A stretch of DNA of 64,000 nt from assembly GCF_000203795.2 (NCBI RefSeq), contig NW_006281108.1:873868-937867 (forward strand), written 5' to 3'. The translations under genes and the position numbers were made by a program. Origin of the DNA: Batrachochytrium dendrobatidis JAM81. Lineage: Eukaryota; Chytridiomycota; Chytridiomycetes; Rhizophydiales. The notes beneath the pieces were generated by a model. The model was not told where the DNA came from and made no database searches. It worked only from the letters and a program-made list of their open reading frames with translations. Shown here one piece after another: positions 12,033 through 24,601 of this stretch; position 1 is the stretch's first letter, and each line of letters starts with the position of its first letter.

Positions 12033-15000
12033 ATGCATTTCAGAACTTTAGTCGCTTCCAAAGTTGTCAAGATTTCGCAGTTGGTTTCGCCTTCTTCACA
12101 GGTTTTTCGCATCTATTCTTACCCATTTGCATTGGTTTATGCTGCATGGGTTTATGTACGCTTTTGGCATTATGACCGGTTTCTTGGATCTTCCGAGTTT
12201 GCTCTGCTTTCGTTCCTTATTGTCGCTGCAATTCATGTTCTATCGTACCTTGTCTGTTTATGGAGCGTGCAAGCCCGTGTTGCTTTGACTTGCATTAAAG
12301 TAGGCTGTTTTTAAAAAGTATTCGTATGGGTGGTTTGGATCTTTACTCACTTGCTTCAATTATTACATCAAATCTATCCATCTATTTGTTTTTAAAATCT
12401 ACAGCAAGTCGATCCATTTAAAGCAACTGCAATCATGATTCTTCCTGTTCCTGACAGTGGTTCTGGTGCTCTCTGTGATTTAAAGCGTTCTGAAATCACC
12501 AACACGGATGGATCTAAAGAGGTAAACCCATTCCATTCTGTATTACATGTTAATGATTATCTCGGGGTTTATTGACGCTGTAATCGAATCAATTGATTCT
12601 AGTCCCAGATCTACTTTTTGTATCAGCAAAAAAAATACATTTTTAATACAGATAAGAAGCGATTTGAGAAACTGGATTATCTGTCATCTCACGAACTAGA
12701 CATGCATTACTATAAAACCCAACGGGGTATTGCTACTGATCAAATGGTTCAAGTCACTCATGAAAAATATGGCAGTAATCGATTTGAAGTGCCTATTCCA
12801 ACTTTCCAGGAACTGTTTAAAGAGCACGTTGTTGCACCGTTCTTTGTTTTCCAGCTGTTTTGTGTTGCGCTATGGTTTTTAGATGAAATGTGGTACTATT
12901 CTCTGTTTACTCTCAGCATGTTGTTTGTGTTTGAATCGACTGTTGTTTTTCAGGTAAATTTCATTCTTGTTATGCAGCCTATTTAAAATCAATGTTTTAT
13001 TCATTGATTCTATTTTCAACATTCTTTATCGTGCTTAGCGTCTGAGAAATTTGCAAGAATTTAGAGCCATGTCGATTAAGCCGTATCCTATTCATGTCTA
13101 TCGTGGCAATAAATGGGTTTTGATCCAAACTGACGAGTTGCTCCCAGGCGATTTATGCTCTGTTACTCGGCAAAAAGATGAATCTCCAGTTCCAGCTGAC
13201 ATGATTCTTGTTGATGGCTCGTGTATTGCCAATGAAGCTATGCTGTCTGGCGAATCTACTCCACAACTCAAGGAACCCATTAGTCTTCGCGACGATCATG
13301 AAATTTTTGATCCTGTCGAAGACAAAAACCATGTCCTATTTGGTGGTACCAAGATTCTTCAAGTGACTTCACCAGAAGATTCCAGTGCCATTCAAACGCC
13401 AGATAAAGGCTGTCTAGCGCTAGTTTTACGCACAGGATTTGCTACCCAACAAGGAAAACTTGTTCGTACGATTGTTTACTCCACTGAGAGAGTTTCTGCC
13501 AACAATGCCGAATCTCTATTCTTTATTCTGTTTCTTCTTATATTTGCCATTATTGCTTCGTGGTACGTATGGACTACCGGTAGCAAGGATGAAGAGCGTA
13601 ACCAGTCCAAGCTTCTTTTGCATTGTGTGCTAATTATCACTTCCGTTGTTCCCCCAGAGCTTCCCATGGAGTTGTCATTGGCGGTAAACAACTCGCTGGT
13701 ATCATTGGCCAGAGCATATGTGTTTTGCACTGAACCATTTCGCATTCCATTTGCGGGAAGAATTGACATTGCATGTTTTGACAAGACTGGAACATTGACA
13801 GCAGAGAACTTGATTGTTGAAGGTGTGACTGGATTAACTGGATCTATGGACGACTTGTCTTTGCCCACCCAGCTACCTATTGCTACGACACATGTGCTGG
13901 CTGCTGCTCATGCTTTGGTCAGACTTGAAGATGGTGTGATTGGTGATCCAATGGAGAAAAATACGCTGGAATCAATTCGCTGGATGCTTGATAGTGGAGA
14001 TATCATTACACCCAAGCCAGAGGTTAGTAAAAGCATTTCAGGTCATTGCATCAAGGTGCAACGTCGATTTCCCTTTTCTTCTTCACTGAAACGCATGTCA
14101 ACTATATCGCTGCTAGAGGATGGATCAGCCCAAGCAAAGACGCTTATTTCAGCCAAAGGAGCACCTGAAACCATTAAAGGCATGCTTCGCACCGTGCCCA
14201 AAGACTATGACGAGCATTACAAATACTGGGCACGTCGAGGCAAACGTGTTCTTGCTTTGGCATACAAACATGCACCTAAAATGACAGTCACTCAAATACG
14301 CGATCTCACTCGTGAACAAACAGAAAAGGATCTTGTATTTGCTGGATTTTTAATTTTCTATTGTCCTTTGAAGCCTGACTCGATCAATGCCATTCGTATT
14401 TTGAACGAGTCGCTTCATCGTGTTGTCATGATTACAGGCGACAATGCACTCACTGCCTCTCATATTGCTCGTGAGGTGGAGATTGTTCAACGAGATGTGC
14501 TTGTGGCTGATGTAGATACAAGTGGTAACTTGGTCTGGGAAACTGTGGATGAAAAAGTGCGTATTCAAATTGATACCGATTGTATTGATGTGGATTCCCG
14601 GCTTAAAAAGTATGATTTGGGCTGCACAGGATTAGGACTGGATGCTTTGATCAACACGCCATGCTTTAATGCACTTTTGCCTCGTATGTGGGTGTATGCT
14701 CGAGTTTCTCCAAGTCAAAAAGAACTTATTTTAACGCGACTGAAGCAGGCTGGATATTTTACGCTCATGTGTGGTGATGGCACGAATGATGTTGGTGCAC
14801 TTAAACAGGCTCATGTGGGTATTGCTCTGCTGGATACAACTCCAGAAGATCTTCAAAAGATTGGTGTGCGCATGCGTGAAAAGCACAAGAAAGCCATGCT
14901 TACTAAGCAGAATGAAATGCTAAAAAAATGGGGATTACCACCTGTTGCTGATTCGGCAGGATCAGCAACAGGCAGTGGTTCGAATGACAAAAAACAAGGT

Positions 15001-15921
15001 TTACTCGCGAATACCTCGCAAGCAGCTCCTGTATCTTCTGCCACTACTGTTGGTACCAAATCTCGACCTGCAAACAATGCTGCACCGCTAACCAACATGA
15101 TGGATATGATGATGGAAGAAATGGATGACGATATTCCCAAGATCAAGTTTGGTGATGCGTCTGTTGCTGCACCTTTTACTTCTAAAATTTCTAGTGTCAT
15201 GTCTGTTGTTAACATTGTGCGTCAAGGTCGTGCTACGCTTGTTGCCATGGTTCAAATGTACAAGATTCTTGGGCTCAACTCTTTGATTATGGCTTACTCT
15301 CTTAGTGTGCTTCATCTTGCAGGTATCAAGCAAGGAGATTGGCAAGCAACGATTGCAGGATTTATGATTACAATCTGCTTTTTTGGCATTGCCAAATCCG
15401 AAGCTTTGGAAAAGCTTTCTCGTCAACGACCTCAACCCAACATTTTTAACCTTTATATTGTATTGAGTGTATTGGGACAAGCAGCTATTCACATTGCTGC
15501 CTTAATCTATATTCGTCTTGAAGCCATCAAGTATTCTGAAGCCATGGAAGAAGTCGTTCCTTTGGATGCAGAATTCACACCCAACCTCCTCAACAGTGCA
15601 GTATATCTTGTATCCCTCATTATGCAAATCTCTACGTTTGCAATCAATTATCAAGGCCAACCCTTTCGCGAAAGTCTTTTCCGCAACAAAGCCATGTTCA
15701 ATAGTTTAGTGATTGTGGGATTGATTGCTTTTGGAGCTGCAATGGAAATATCGGATGAGTTGAATGACTGGATGCAGCTTGTAGAATTTCCTCCCGAGTT
15801 TAAGCGAAAACTGTTGATTACCATGACATTGGATTATGGAGTTGCTTGGGCAGTTGAGATGGGATGTTCGTGGCTTTTTGCTGATAATAAGGCCAAGGCG
15901 AGTTTATTTCCTGTAGATTGA
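12033..15921 (+). CDS. SPF1: P5A-type ATPase, ER transmembrane-helix dislocase
   Basis: Four exons (12033-12299, 12405-12521, 12603-12953, 13039-15921), all phase 0, give about 1205 residues, matching yeast Spf1 and ATP13A1. Visible P-type ATPase features are PPELPMELS in the M4 helix (the P5A signature), the phosphorylation motif DKTGTLT, SAKGAPE (nucleotide-binding), MITGDNALTA and MCGDGTNDVGALKQAHVGIALL. Several membrane spans precede and follow. P5A ATPases sit in the ER and extract mis-inserted or mis-oriented transmembrane helices (established knowledge). An insertion of about 100 residues rich in Ala, Ser, Met and Asp follows the GDGTND hinge region, as in other members. The start chosen is the first ATG that leads into the conserved N-terminal membrane hairpin (YSYPFALVYAAWVYVRF). 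Confidence 0.95.
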
Positions 15922-16092
15922 TCTCTATTGAATGGATTGATGAAAAATGGAAATAAATAGACTGTTTTGACCGAATCAATCATTGGTCTAGATGACTATT
16001 CAGTGTAATTTTACTGAACATCCTTTAACCTTGTCAGTAAAAAAAAGTGGTTAAAAATCTGAATTGCGATTGCCTATCCGACTCATACTGTC

Positions 16093-17884
16093 ATGAGTTT
16101 TATCAATATAAGAAAGTGTCGGTTATTGACTCCATCTTTTCAGTATCGATTATACCCAAGAGTCCGAGGGAAATCGACTTTATTCTCATCGAATCAATCC
16201 CAAGAGAATCCAGGTGTTTCAATCTACATTCATTTCCCATATTGTGAAAGGTGAGGTTTAACCCGACTTTTATCTTGATCATCCAATGTCAGCGTATTGA
16301 TTCTATTTTTCATTTATGTTAGTAAATGCGTATATTGTAGTTTCAACAAATATACTGTGCCATCCAAGTATGTCCTATTGCAAATGCTAAATCATTGAAC
16401 AAGTATTCTTACAATACTGTTGGGATCACTCGATGGGTTAAACCATTTTTTATAATGGGATTTATTGTAGCGGGATTTCTCATGAAAGAATAGAGAATGC
16501 ATTGGTTCAGGATTTAATTTACGGACTTGTGCATCCCGTTGAAGCGTTACAAAAACATTATGTACCAACACAGAACCAACCGTCCAATCCAACAGCAATT
16601 CATTCCATTTATTTTGGTGGTGGTACGCCTAGTCTTGCCCGTGTAAGTAAACCATGTCATTCATGATCAAAACAGCAACTTATTTGAGTTGTTGATGTTT
16701 TAGCCCGAAATGGTATTCAAGATTTTGGAGGCTGCAAAAACGTATGGTAATTTGAGTAACAATACAGAAATCACTCTTGAAGCGAATCCAACATCTGTAG
16801 AGATGAAAAAACTCGAGTTGTTTAAACAGGCGGGTATTAACCGACTTTCACTTGGAGTACAAGTACGTTTTGCATGTAGATCTTGTTTGGATAATACGTG
16901 TATACATAGTATGATTTATACTGTCATGTAGTCATTGAATGATACAACACTCGACTTTCTTGGTAGGGATCATTCGGCAAAAGAATCTGAATTGGCAATA
17001 GCCACATCGGTTGCTACATTTGATAATGTGTCTTTGGATTTTATATATGGGATACCGGGTCAAACTCTTGAATCTTGGAAACAAGATTTATGTCATATTT
17101 CTCAATTGGGTACAGCGCATCTTAGTCTTTACCAGTTAACGGTGGAACGGGGTACGCCTTTGTATCGTCACATTCATAACAAAAGTATAACCATGCTGGA
17201 TGACGACAATCAAGCCGATTTTTTTGAAATGACTCAGAATGTGATGAAAGAGCAGCAGTTTGATCAGTACGAAGTATCGTCGTTTGTTCGTAGTAAAAAC
17301 CAGAATTTACGTGGCATTCATAACCAATCGTATTGGACAGGAAATGACTATATTGGTGTTGGTCCTGGTGCACATGGACGATCGTGGAGTAATGCATCAC
17401 AAAGAAGGTTTCGCACATTTCGAGTAGGGTTTTATTTGATTTTCAATGTTTTTATTCAACTGAATCCAATACTGACTGTGATGTTAGATTCTTGAACCAA
17501 ATCAATGGATGGACCAATGCGAATCAATTGGACATGGGTGAGTTGAATTACAACTTTAAATCATGTATAGTGAGATTACTTATAGATTGTTGTATTTGTA
17601 GAGCAAGACGATGCGTGCCAATTGCTCATAAAGAAATGCTAAACGAACTGATTATGCTTGGATTAAGACGAAAGGATGGAATTTCTGCACAAATATTGGA
17701 TCGATTTGGAGGAGAAGTGACACTAGATTCAATGATGCAGAATAAGCTAGCTATACTGAGTCGAATGGAACACGAACTTGAATGGATTGTAGTGAATAGA
17801 AATATGAATGGACGAATTTCTAACATTCGAACGACACAGAAAGGATTAGCATTTGGAGATATGATGGCAAGAGAGTTGATGTGA
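16093..17884 (+). CDS. RSAD1: Mitochondrial HemW/RSAD1-like radical SAM protein
   Basis: Seven exons (16093-16250, 16323-16367, 16471-16642, 16704-16862, 16932-17423, 17488-17537, 17602-17884) give about 452 residues. The radical SAM cluster motif is assembled across the first intron: IYIHFPYC...KCVYCSFNKY, the CxxxCxxC of the HemN/HemW family. Further matches are FGGGTPSLA, TLEANPTS, GINRLSLGVQ, DFIYGIPGQTLESW, LSLYQLTVERGTPL, YEVSSF and GPGAHGR. The C-terminal HemN winged-helix part is present (ELIMLGLRRKDGI). The N-terminal 50 residues are rich in Arg and Ser with few acids, a likely mitochondrial presequence. HemW proteins bind haem and act as haem chaperones rather than coproporphyrinogen oxidases (family knowledge), so oxidase activity should not be assumed. 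Confidence 0.9.
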
Positions 17885-17968
17885 ATAAATCTGAAGAATC
17901 TGATAAAATCAACCTGCAAATTCGCAGGTATTTTCCCAAGAATCTATCAACTTGACAACATTGTATTA

Positions 17969-18923
17969 ATGGAGGTAATAGTTGAATGAATGATTAAGAT
18001 TAAACTGCAAGTAGTAATAGTTCAAGCAATATTACAATTCAAGTCTTGTTCTGTTTTACAAGACTTGAACACCCTTGCTGTATATCTACATGACTAGTCA
18101 TATCTGCAGTACTAACTTGAATGTGTATTGTTCTTATGCTCAACATCATGTTAGGTTCTGCTAGCTATTACAGGAAAAGATTTTGTACTCACTGCAGCAG
18201 ATGACACCACTGCTCGCTCTATCGTTGTCATGAAGCGAGGTGAAGACAAGTCCCGCGAACTCACTAACCACACATTGATGGTTTACTCTGGAGAGGCTGG
18301 CGATACTGTTCAGTTTGCAGAGTACATTCAATGCAATTCCCGTTTGCACAGTATTCGTCATGGGATCGAACTGTCTACTAATGCCATTGCTAGCTTCACT
18401 CGGATGGAGTTGGCCACTTCGCTCCGTAGCAGGGTAACGTCATTGATCAACCCTTTAAACCAATGCATATTATCATCATTGAGCAAGATGTCCAATCGTT
18501 GGATAGGATCATGCTTGTGTAGACTGGTGTTTTGAGTGATTCATATACAAATCTTCTGGTTCAACCAGATCTACGGTGTTATTCATGCAGTCTTACAGTA
18601 CTAACACTCGGTTATCTCTATAGAACCCATACCATGTTAATGTTCTAATTGCTGGAGCAAACCCTAAAACTGGCGCTCCTGAACTCTACTGGATTGACTA
18701 CATCTCCAATATGAGCAAACTCAAATTTGCTGCACATGGATATGCTTCCTACTTTTGCTTGTCTACCATGGACAGATACTGGCATGAAAACATCACACAA
18801 GAAGAAGCTATTGCACTCTTGAAGAAATGTCTTGCTGAACTGCGCGTACGATTTATTGGAAATCTGCCCGATTTCTTTGTCAAGATTGTCGACAAGAATG
18901 GAATCAAAGAGGTTAAGCTTTGA
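17969..18923 (+). CDS. PRE1: 20S proteasome subunit beta type-2 (Pre1/beta4)
   Basis: Three exons: a 6-nt first exon encoding only Met-Glu (17969-17974), then 18155-18433 and 18624-18923, giving 194 residues. The sequence MEVLLAITGKDFVLTAAD, then HTLMVYSGEAGDTVQFAEYI, ELATSLRSR|NPYHVNVL, ELYWIDYISN, AAHGYASYF and VKIVDKNGI aligns throughout with yeast Pre1 and human PSMB2. These beta-4 subunits have no processed N-terminal threonine and are catalytically inactive structural parts of the core particle. The tiny first exon is required to start the protein, because no ATG lies in frame just upstream in exon 2. Its 180-nt intron carries a perfect hairpin. Confidence 0.93.
18038..18069. repeat. 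Perfect 12-bp inverted repeat (hairpin) in PRE1 intron 1
   Basis: TTCAAGTCTTGT at 18038-18049 pairs perfectly with ACAAGACTTGAA at 18058-18069 across an 8-base loop. It lies inside the 180-nt intron after the 6-nt first exon. It could bring the splice sites together or be chance in AT-rich DNA. Confidence 0.6.
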
Positions 18924-19036
18924 TTCCAGTGTGGTGTTGATACTGTTCTTTGAATTAAACCGCAATTAACAAAATTGGTTTTTTGCTTTATTACGAATTA
19001 AAAGGTTTATTTTCTAAACTGTCCATTGCTTATTTT

Positions 19037-20664
19037 TTATATCAAAGTTTCTTGTTTTGAATCCATTTGAATTTCTAGCTTTTCGTAATGTCTACGACAT
19101 ACTGGACATACATGCACTTTACGATCAATATCAAATCGCTCCAGTCGCTCCAAACATACCCAATGAAACATATGTGCACAGCTTAGTAACCCTAGTCTGT
19201 GACGTTTTTTTGGAATCTGTTTGGATGCGGTGTCTGACGTTTTTGTTGGGTTGAGTGGCATAATACATATTGCGCAACAATCTGTCTCGAGTTGACACGC
19301 TTTAATATACACTTGATCCCAATCTAATGTCGATAGTTGAATCTTTTGCATATGTTGCATAGTTTCTGTCGAACTAAACAACCATCAACACAATGTTATA
19401 AACAAGATGATTCAACATCATCATAATTGAATCAACTCAAAACACATTGAATATGTAATACTTGCCTGTTGATAATGCGTTTACTAGCTGCTACTTGTAT
19501 ATCCATTTCTTTTAAAAAATGATCCAGCTGTTTAGTAGATGATTGCATGGACATTTCGAGTAAATCATTGTACGTTTTGAGCTGACATCCGATTCGTACC
19601 AAAATAGTATGAATTGCATTCAGTATGTGGGTTACATTGTAGAGCATGCATGGACTGTCATACCTTGTTGAGATGATAGGTTTTAAGCAGTTTGGGATGT
19701 TTTGGTGGATGATGTTGTTGATACTCTAAATATGCTTTGCGGCATTTCCACATCCGCCACGTTTTTTGTATCCTAAACACCAATAAAACACTCAACCCCC
19801 ATTTTATTGAATCATGGCTTAACACACATCTACCTACTTGATTGCACTGATACGTCGACACGCTCGACGGCCTTCAGCAGTCAACATCTTTTGATAAGTT
19901 GTATCCCTACACAATGGACAGCATTTCATTTGTACATGTCGCTCATAAGACTCGAGACAGCTTTTATGAAATATATGTGAACATGATAACAAAATCTGTT
20001 GAATATCAGTGTATACAGTTGGATATAAAAACAATACAGAAACCAGTACGTGCCTGATCTTGAAGTGCAAATGATTCTTGACAAATCGGACACGGATGAG
20101 AATGATCACCTCGTAATGCCGTTTTAGATTTAACTTGATTCCAATCGTGTGATGTGAGTTGTTCAGCAGGTTTAGCAACAATACCCAACTTTTGAGCTAT
20201 ATTTTGGTTTAGGTGGGTGTTAATACATATTGGGTTCAATAACGTATGGTATGAAGTGGGAGTTTTGATAGATTCAGATACTATCAATAAATCATTGTAA
20301 TACACTGTAATACACTACCAAGCGTGAAGGGCTTTTGTGGAGCATCCAACACACGATCAAATCCATTCTCTTCTACCAACAGTTTATCCTTTTTGGAAAT
20401 AGGTTGAGATAGGTTTGGATCGTGTTGTATTCGCTTTGCATCCTTGTGCCATTTTTCAAGCTGTCGTTGGCGTGTATTCAATGTGTATTTGGGTTTGACT
20501 CGTTTGGTCGAGATACCAGGAATAGGAGGTAAAAACGATACAGATGAAGCATGACCAGAAACAAGATGTAGTCTTGATAAATGGTCTTGAATGGCCGCTG
20601 CATAAATTGGGCTTTTATAACCTATTGGTCTATGACTACTAAATGGTTGGGTGGGTTTGTTCAT
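19037..20664 (-). CDS. RNF32: Double RING finger and IQ protein, RNF32-like
   Basis: Six exons (20664-20319, 20196-20054, 19995-19838, 19772-19664, 19581-19466, 19373-19037) give about 402 residues. The first RING reads CPICQESF...LLSCSHIFHKSC...CCPLCR, split by an intron. Next comes an IQ-like helix (IQKTWRMWKCRKAYLEYQ), then a helical spacer and a second RING (CCAICIMPL...LLSCAHMFHWVC...VCPVCRR). The order RING-IQ-RING is that of vertebrate RNF32, a gene expressed in ciliated and sperm cells (family knowledge). E3 ubiquitin ligase activity is inferred from the RINGs. Two introns need GC donors (CAG|GCACGT at 20053 and CAG|GCAAGT at 19465) to keep the frame. The start ATG chosen gives MNKPTQPFSSHRPIGYKSP. 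Convergent with PRE1 (113 bp apart). Confidence 0.85.
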
Positions 20665-21020
20665 TATATAAACTGCATAGATGGACAAGGTTTGAATACA
20701 ACCGTGTTGGAATAAAATACGTCAAGTGTTGAATTCGCCGCCTAGTTTTTTTAATGACATTCAAAGCAAATCAACTTGCCAAACATTCGTAATTCACTCG
20801 TTACCGTTGTTTATGTTCGAGTATGTGTTGTGACATTTGAATCTTTTACAAATAAAATCTATTCGATACTGAAACATCAGCTAGAATCATCAACGCTTTC
20901 AGTAAACCCAAAATGTATTGCAATGGACTGTTATTTGAGCCAATCAAACAATTGTAATCATTTCAAGCAATGCACATCATGATGAAATTTCATTGTCACA
21001 TTATTTCAGTGTTTAGGGTT
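20665..21020. other. Intergenic between RNF32 start and UTP4 stop
   Basis: About 356 AT-rich bases. No frame with family resemblance, RNA gene or clear repeat was seen; it should hold the RNF32 promoter and the UTP4 3' end signals. Confidence 0.5.
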
Positions 21021-23815
21021 TCAAGTGCCGTACTTGTGTTTGTAGAATGCAACAGGCAGTGTAGCCAATACATGCAATACAGGCCGTTCAATGACTACAA
21101 GTTCAGAACCAGCGTATTCCATATACATGATGGACTGGTATCGCGTATCCATGACAAATCCTTTACGAAGAGTGACTTGTGTGCCATGAGCTGTAGAAGC
21201 ATGTTTCGTATTCTTTTTTCCCTCGTGTGTCTGGGTAGTCTCTATATCTTGATTGTTAACAGCGTTGGATACACGCTTGAGATTGTTTTTGCTTTTGTGA
21301 CTGACGGCTTCCAATCCAACACTTAGATCTACAAAACAGACCATATAAGCACCCCATACAACCAATCGCATTGGCATGTTTGGATCGACACATACGCCCA
21401 TGACGCTTTCGCGACGCTCCACAAAGGCTTCAGGAAGACGATGTGAGTTGAGTCGAGACCAGTCACTTATTTTACCAGGATTACTTTCGCTGCCAATGTC
21501 GTACATGATAAGCTCATTGGCCATGGATGTGAGAATAAGCGTAGGTGAAAAAATGGGAAGTTGGGTCGTTTCTTGATACTGCTGTGCCATACCTGGATGA
21601 AATGTCATGGATGTAAGGAGCGATGTGAATACAGGAAGAGTTGAATGCAACTAGATTTGCCAACAATGCAAAGAATAAGTCAGTAAATGCATAGTATGTA
21701 TAGTTGAAAAGATTTGAACCTACTTGAAGAGATTCAAGATTGTAAACATAAACACGATTGAGCACATCTGCCGTTGCCATGTATTTTGAATGGGTACAGA
21801 TAGAAATCAAAAGAATACCAGCACAAGCCTTGACAGAGTCGGATTGATTGACACTATACATGTCGCTTTTGGAGGCATCGCCAGCATGTTGATTAAATTC
21901 TGCAGCAATTTTAAACGAACCATTCAACTGCATTTCCAAATCAACCACTCTGACAATCGAGTCCGTTCCAGCAACAATCAGTTTGCTTGAATCTGGAGAA
22001 AACAAAACACAGCTTGCTCCACCTACAATGTGGAATTTTTTGGCACGTTTAATAATGGGCGAACCAGTGGGATTGGATTCGTCGGTTTTGGTTGAAGTTT
22101 CATATGGGAAACTAACACGGTAAAGTTTTACAGTGTAGTGGTCTGACAAGCAAATCCAAGCACCATTACTGGAGATTGCACTTGCAACAAGATTAGTTTT
22201 TCCTTTAAACTTGATGGTCATGAGATGCTTGTGACCAGTGTGGTCTAGTCGCTGATGATCATCAACAAAAGGGACCGAGTTAATTTGGGATGTAGCTGTA
22301 GTATCTATATCCATATTGTTGCTTATAGAGGGCTGGTTAGTAGATGGTGTTGAGTCGGCGACTGGGTTAATGTCAGCCAAACGCCATATATTGACATGAT
22401 CATCAAATCTAGCCATAACAAGACGCACATCAGGAGCAATTGAGACCAATGGACGATGAGGAAAAAGAGGCATGCGCTGTTGCTTCATCTTGTTAAAAGA
22501 AGAGCCAGGAGATGAAAATATAAGAGATGTGTCTACACCACCCGACACGATGGAATCAAATGGACGATCTTCAATATAAAGAAGAGCACGAACATCGTGA
22601 GTGTGGAATCGTTTTTGGCCCGACACAACCCAGCTTGTTTTTGATACAGGAGCTCGTTTAGATGAGTTGGAGTGTGTAGTAGCCAAAGAGGAATCTTGTT
22701 TTGATGTATTGCGAGCCAAGTTGTTATTTTTTTGGGATTTTTTCAAGAAAGTTGGAGAGCTAATGTCAGTCAAGGTGATTTCAACAATTTTACGATCCAC
22801 ACCAGCGGAAAACACACGAGTTCCAGCAGCATTGGAAGCCAAACACAGTGCATCGGCACCATGTGCCTTGACACATTTACGCATTGTAGCAGTATTCCAA
22901 TCCCAAAATGTGATGTAACCGAGAGAATCAGCAGCAACTATAAGAAAAGAGGGGGATGAAGCACCAGGCAAAGTTGGAGCGATGATTTTCAGATCCCAAA
23001 CGATCGTGTCTTCACCACGAACTGTATCGAGTGTCATGCGATGTACACTACGACCGGTAGCGACTGAGATTTTTCGGATAGTGTTTTTGACGGATCCGAC
23101 GACAAGAAAAGTGTCAGATGGATGCCATGCCAGGGACATGACTCTACCTGATTGTTTTTCAATTGTTGAAACGAATTCCAAATGGCCGTGAGTTTGAATA
23201 GTTTCCAAGGGCAATATTTTAAAAATACGAACGTAGCCGTCTTCACAGCCAACAGCCAAATGTGATTGAGCGTGATTGACGGCCATACACCAAATTGGAC
23301 CACCAAACGAGTCAGTTTCATATCGAGGTAAAAGAGAGGATAAATTGTATTCAGTGATCAAGCCAGTCAAGCCAGCAGAAAACAGACGAAGAGGACTAAA
23401 GTGTGATGGAGTGATTGAAGAGTCGACCTCGTGAGTTGAAGTTGAATCGGGTTCAGCGGATGAAGTTTGATGTACCCATACTACAGATTCGATGGGAGCT
23501 TCAGCAGATCCATGGATAGTCTAATGATAATGTTAAAGTTGAGTTGATAAAAATAAAAAAAAATAAAAAACTTACTCTTTCCAAAAACCAAGATTTTCCA
23601 CGAGGATTCCATAGTTCAATATTTCCATTGGCACGAGCAGCAGCAAGATAACGTTGTCGTTTTGTAGAAGAAGGAGCGAATGCTAGAGATACGATGGCAG
23701 ACGGAGAGTATTGAACAAACCGACATCTATGAACAGGAGTGAATGCGTGATGATGGGATTGTATTTGATTCATTTGAGTTTGGTCAGAGTTGTTGGTGAT
23801 TGTCTTGACACCCAT
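21021..23815 (-). CDS. UTP4: U3 snoRNP/SSU processome WD40 protein UTP4 (Cirhin)
   Basis: Three exons (23815-23576, 23520-21724, 21650-21021) give about 888 residues. The conserved N-terminus VHRCRFVQYSPSAIVSLAF is the UTP4/Cirhin opening. It is followed by WD40 blades (YLAAARANGNIELWNPRGKSW; GPIWCMAVNHAQSHLAVGCEDG; VMSLAWHPSDTFLVVGSV; GADALCLASNAAGTRVFSAGVD; DVRALLYIEDRPFDSIVSGGVD). UTP4 belongs to the t-UTP/UTP-A complex that starts 18S pre-rRNA processing in the nucleolus. The start is uncertain: the frame stays open upstream to about 23875 without ATG, across a 21-nt tandem repeat that encodes VKTT units. The ATG at 23815 or the one at 23773 could be used. Divergent from the NADPH oxidase gene. 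Confidence 0.92.
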
Positions 23816-23908
23816 AGTTGTCTTGACAGCTGTAGTTGTCTTGACACTTGTAGTTGTTGCAAAGTCGGCAAGCAAATGTTGAATTGAAAAAAAAGTGTTT
23901 TTTTTTTG

Positions 23909-24010
23909 AATTCAATCGATTTGGGTGAATTTTAATGATTTGGGCAAATTCAATCAATTTTGGTGAACTCAATCGATTTGGGCAAATTCAATCAATTTTG
24001 GTGAACTCAG
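23909..24010. repeat. Tandem repeat, 19-nt unit, about 5.3 copies
   Basis: Successive units AATTCAATCGATTTGGGTG, AATTTTAATGATTTGGGCA, AATTCAATCAATTTTGGTG, AACTCAATCGATTTGGGCA and AATTCAATCAATTTTGGTG, then a partial unit. Alternate units are more alike, so it can be read as a 38-nt higher-order repeat. It lies in the divergent region between UTP4 and the NADPH oxidase gene, next to a T-tract at about 23898-23907. Confidence 0.75.
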
Positions 24011-24496
24011 ACCGAGTCATAATTCAAGTGTATCGCATAACCATGTTCACGTAAAATGAAACACTAAATAAGGAAACCAAAGTGCATCATAAACAACCAG
24101 TTTCATGAAATGCCAACTCCAAATTTATTAGACATTATTGTATTCTCTGAACCCTATTAATATGGTTGACTGATATTTAAACCAAACATTGGATGACTGC
24201 ATGGAAACAACGGTTGTAATCCCGAGATTATTTTCTTGAAGAGTGAATGTATGAGATTTTAGAGTCTTGTAAGATGAGGATTCTTATTTTACAAGATCCC
24301 AGTTGGAATGTATGAATCTATTGATTGTTCAATGCAAGAATATTCCAAAAAGAATGTCAAGACCAAGACTGTTGACTCGAGTGGAGCCGCAGTGAGTGTT
24401 GATTTGTTTACTCAAGACGCAATCACTGTAATGATTTTTATTACGTGAACATGACTGAATTCAGCGCCACTTCTCAAATCACGTGTTATTTTTGAA

Positions 24497-24504
24497 CTAT
24501 AAAA
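24497..24504 (+). promoter_or_regulatory. Possible TATA box of the NADPH oxidase gene
   Basis: CTATAAAA lies 98 bases before the first ATG of the oxidase gene (24602), with no ATG in between. Spacing fits a short leader. Motif match only. Confidence 0.4.
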
Positions 24505-24601
24505 ACATTCGGCTTTTCCTTGATTTGAATTCGTGTTTTTGGCTTGTTTTATTGCTGCGTGTTCCAGTTTCTTCGGTTTCCTCTTGCCATCATCCCGTTC
24601 A

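Noticed and set aside
16093..17884. Coproporphyrinogen III oxidase (HemN) reading of the radical SAM gene
   Set aside because: The mitochondrial-type N-terminus, GPGAHGR context and eukaryotic RSAD1-like C-terminus point to HemW/RSAD1, which lacks oxidase activity in characterised members.
24533..24601. N-terminal extension of the NADPH oxidase in frame upstream of 24602
   Set aside because: It would need a GTG start; there is no ATG between the TATA-like box and 24602, and the extension is not a feature of Nox proteins.
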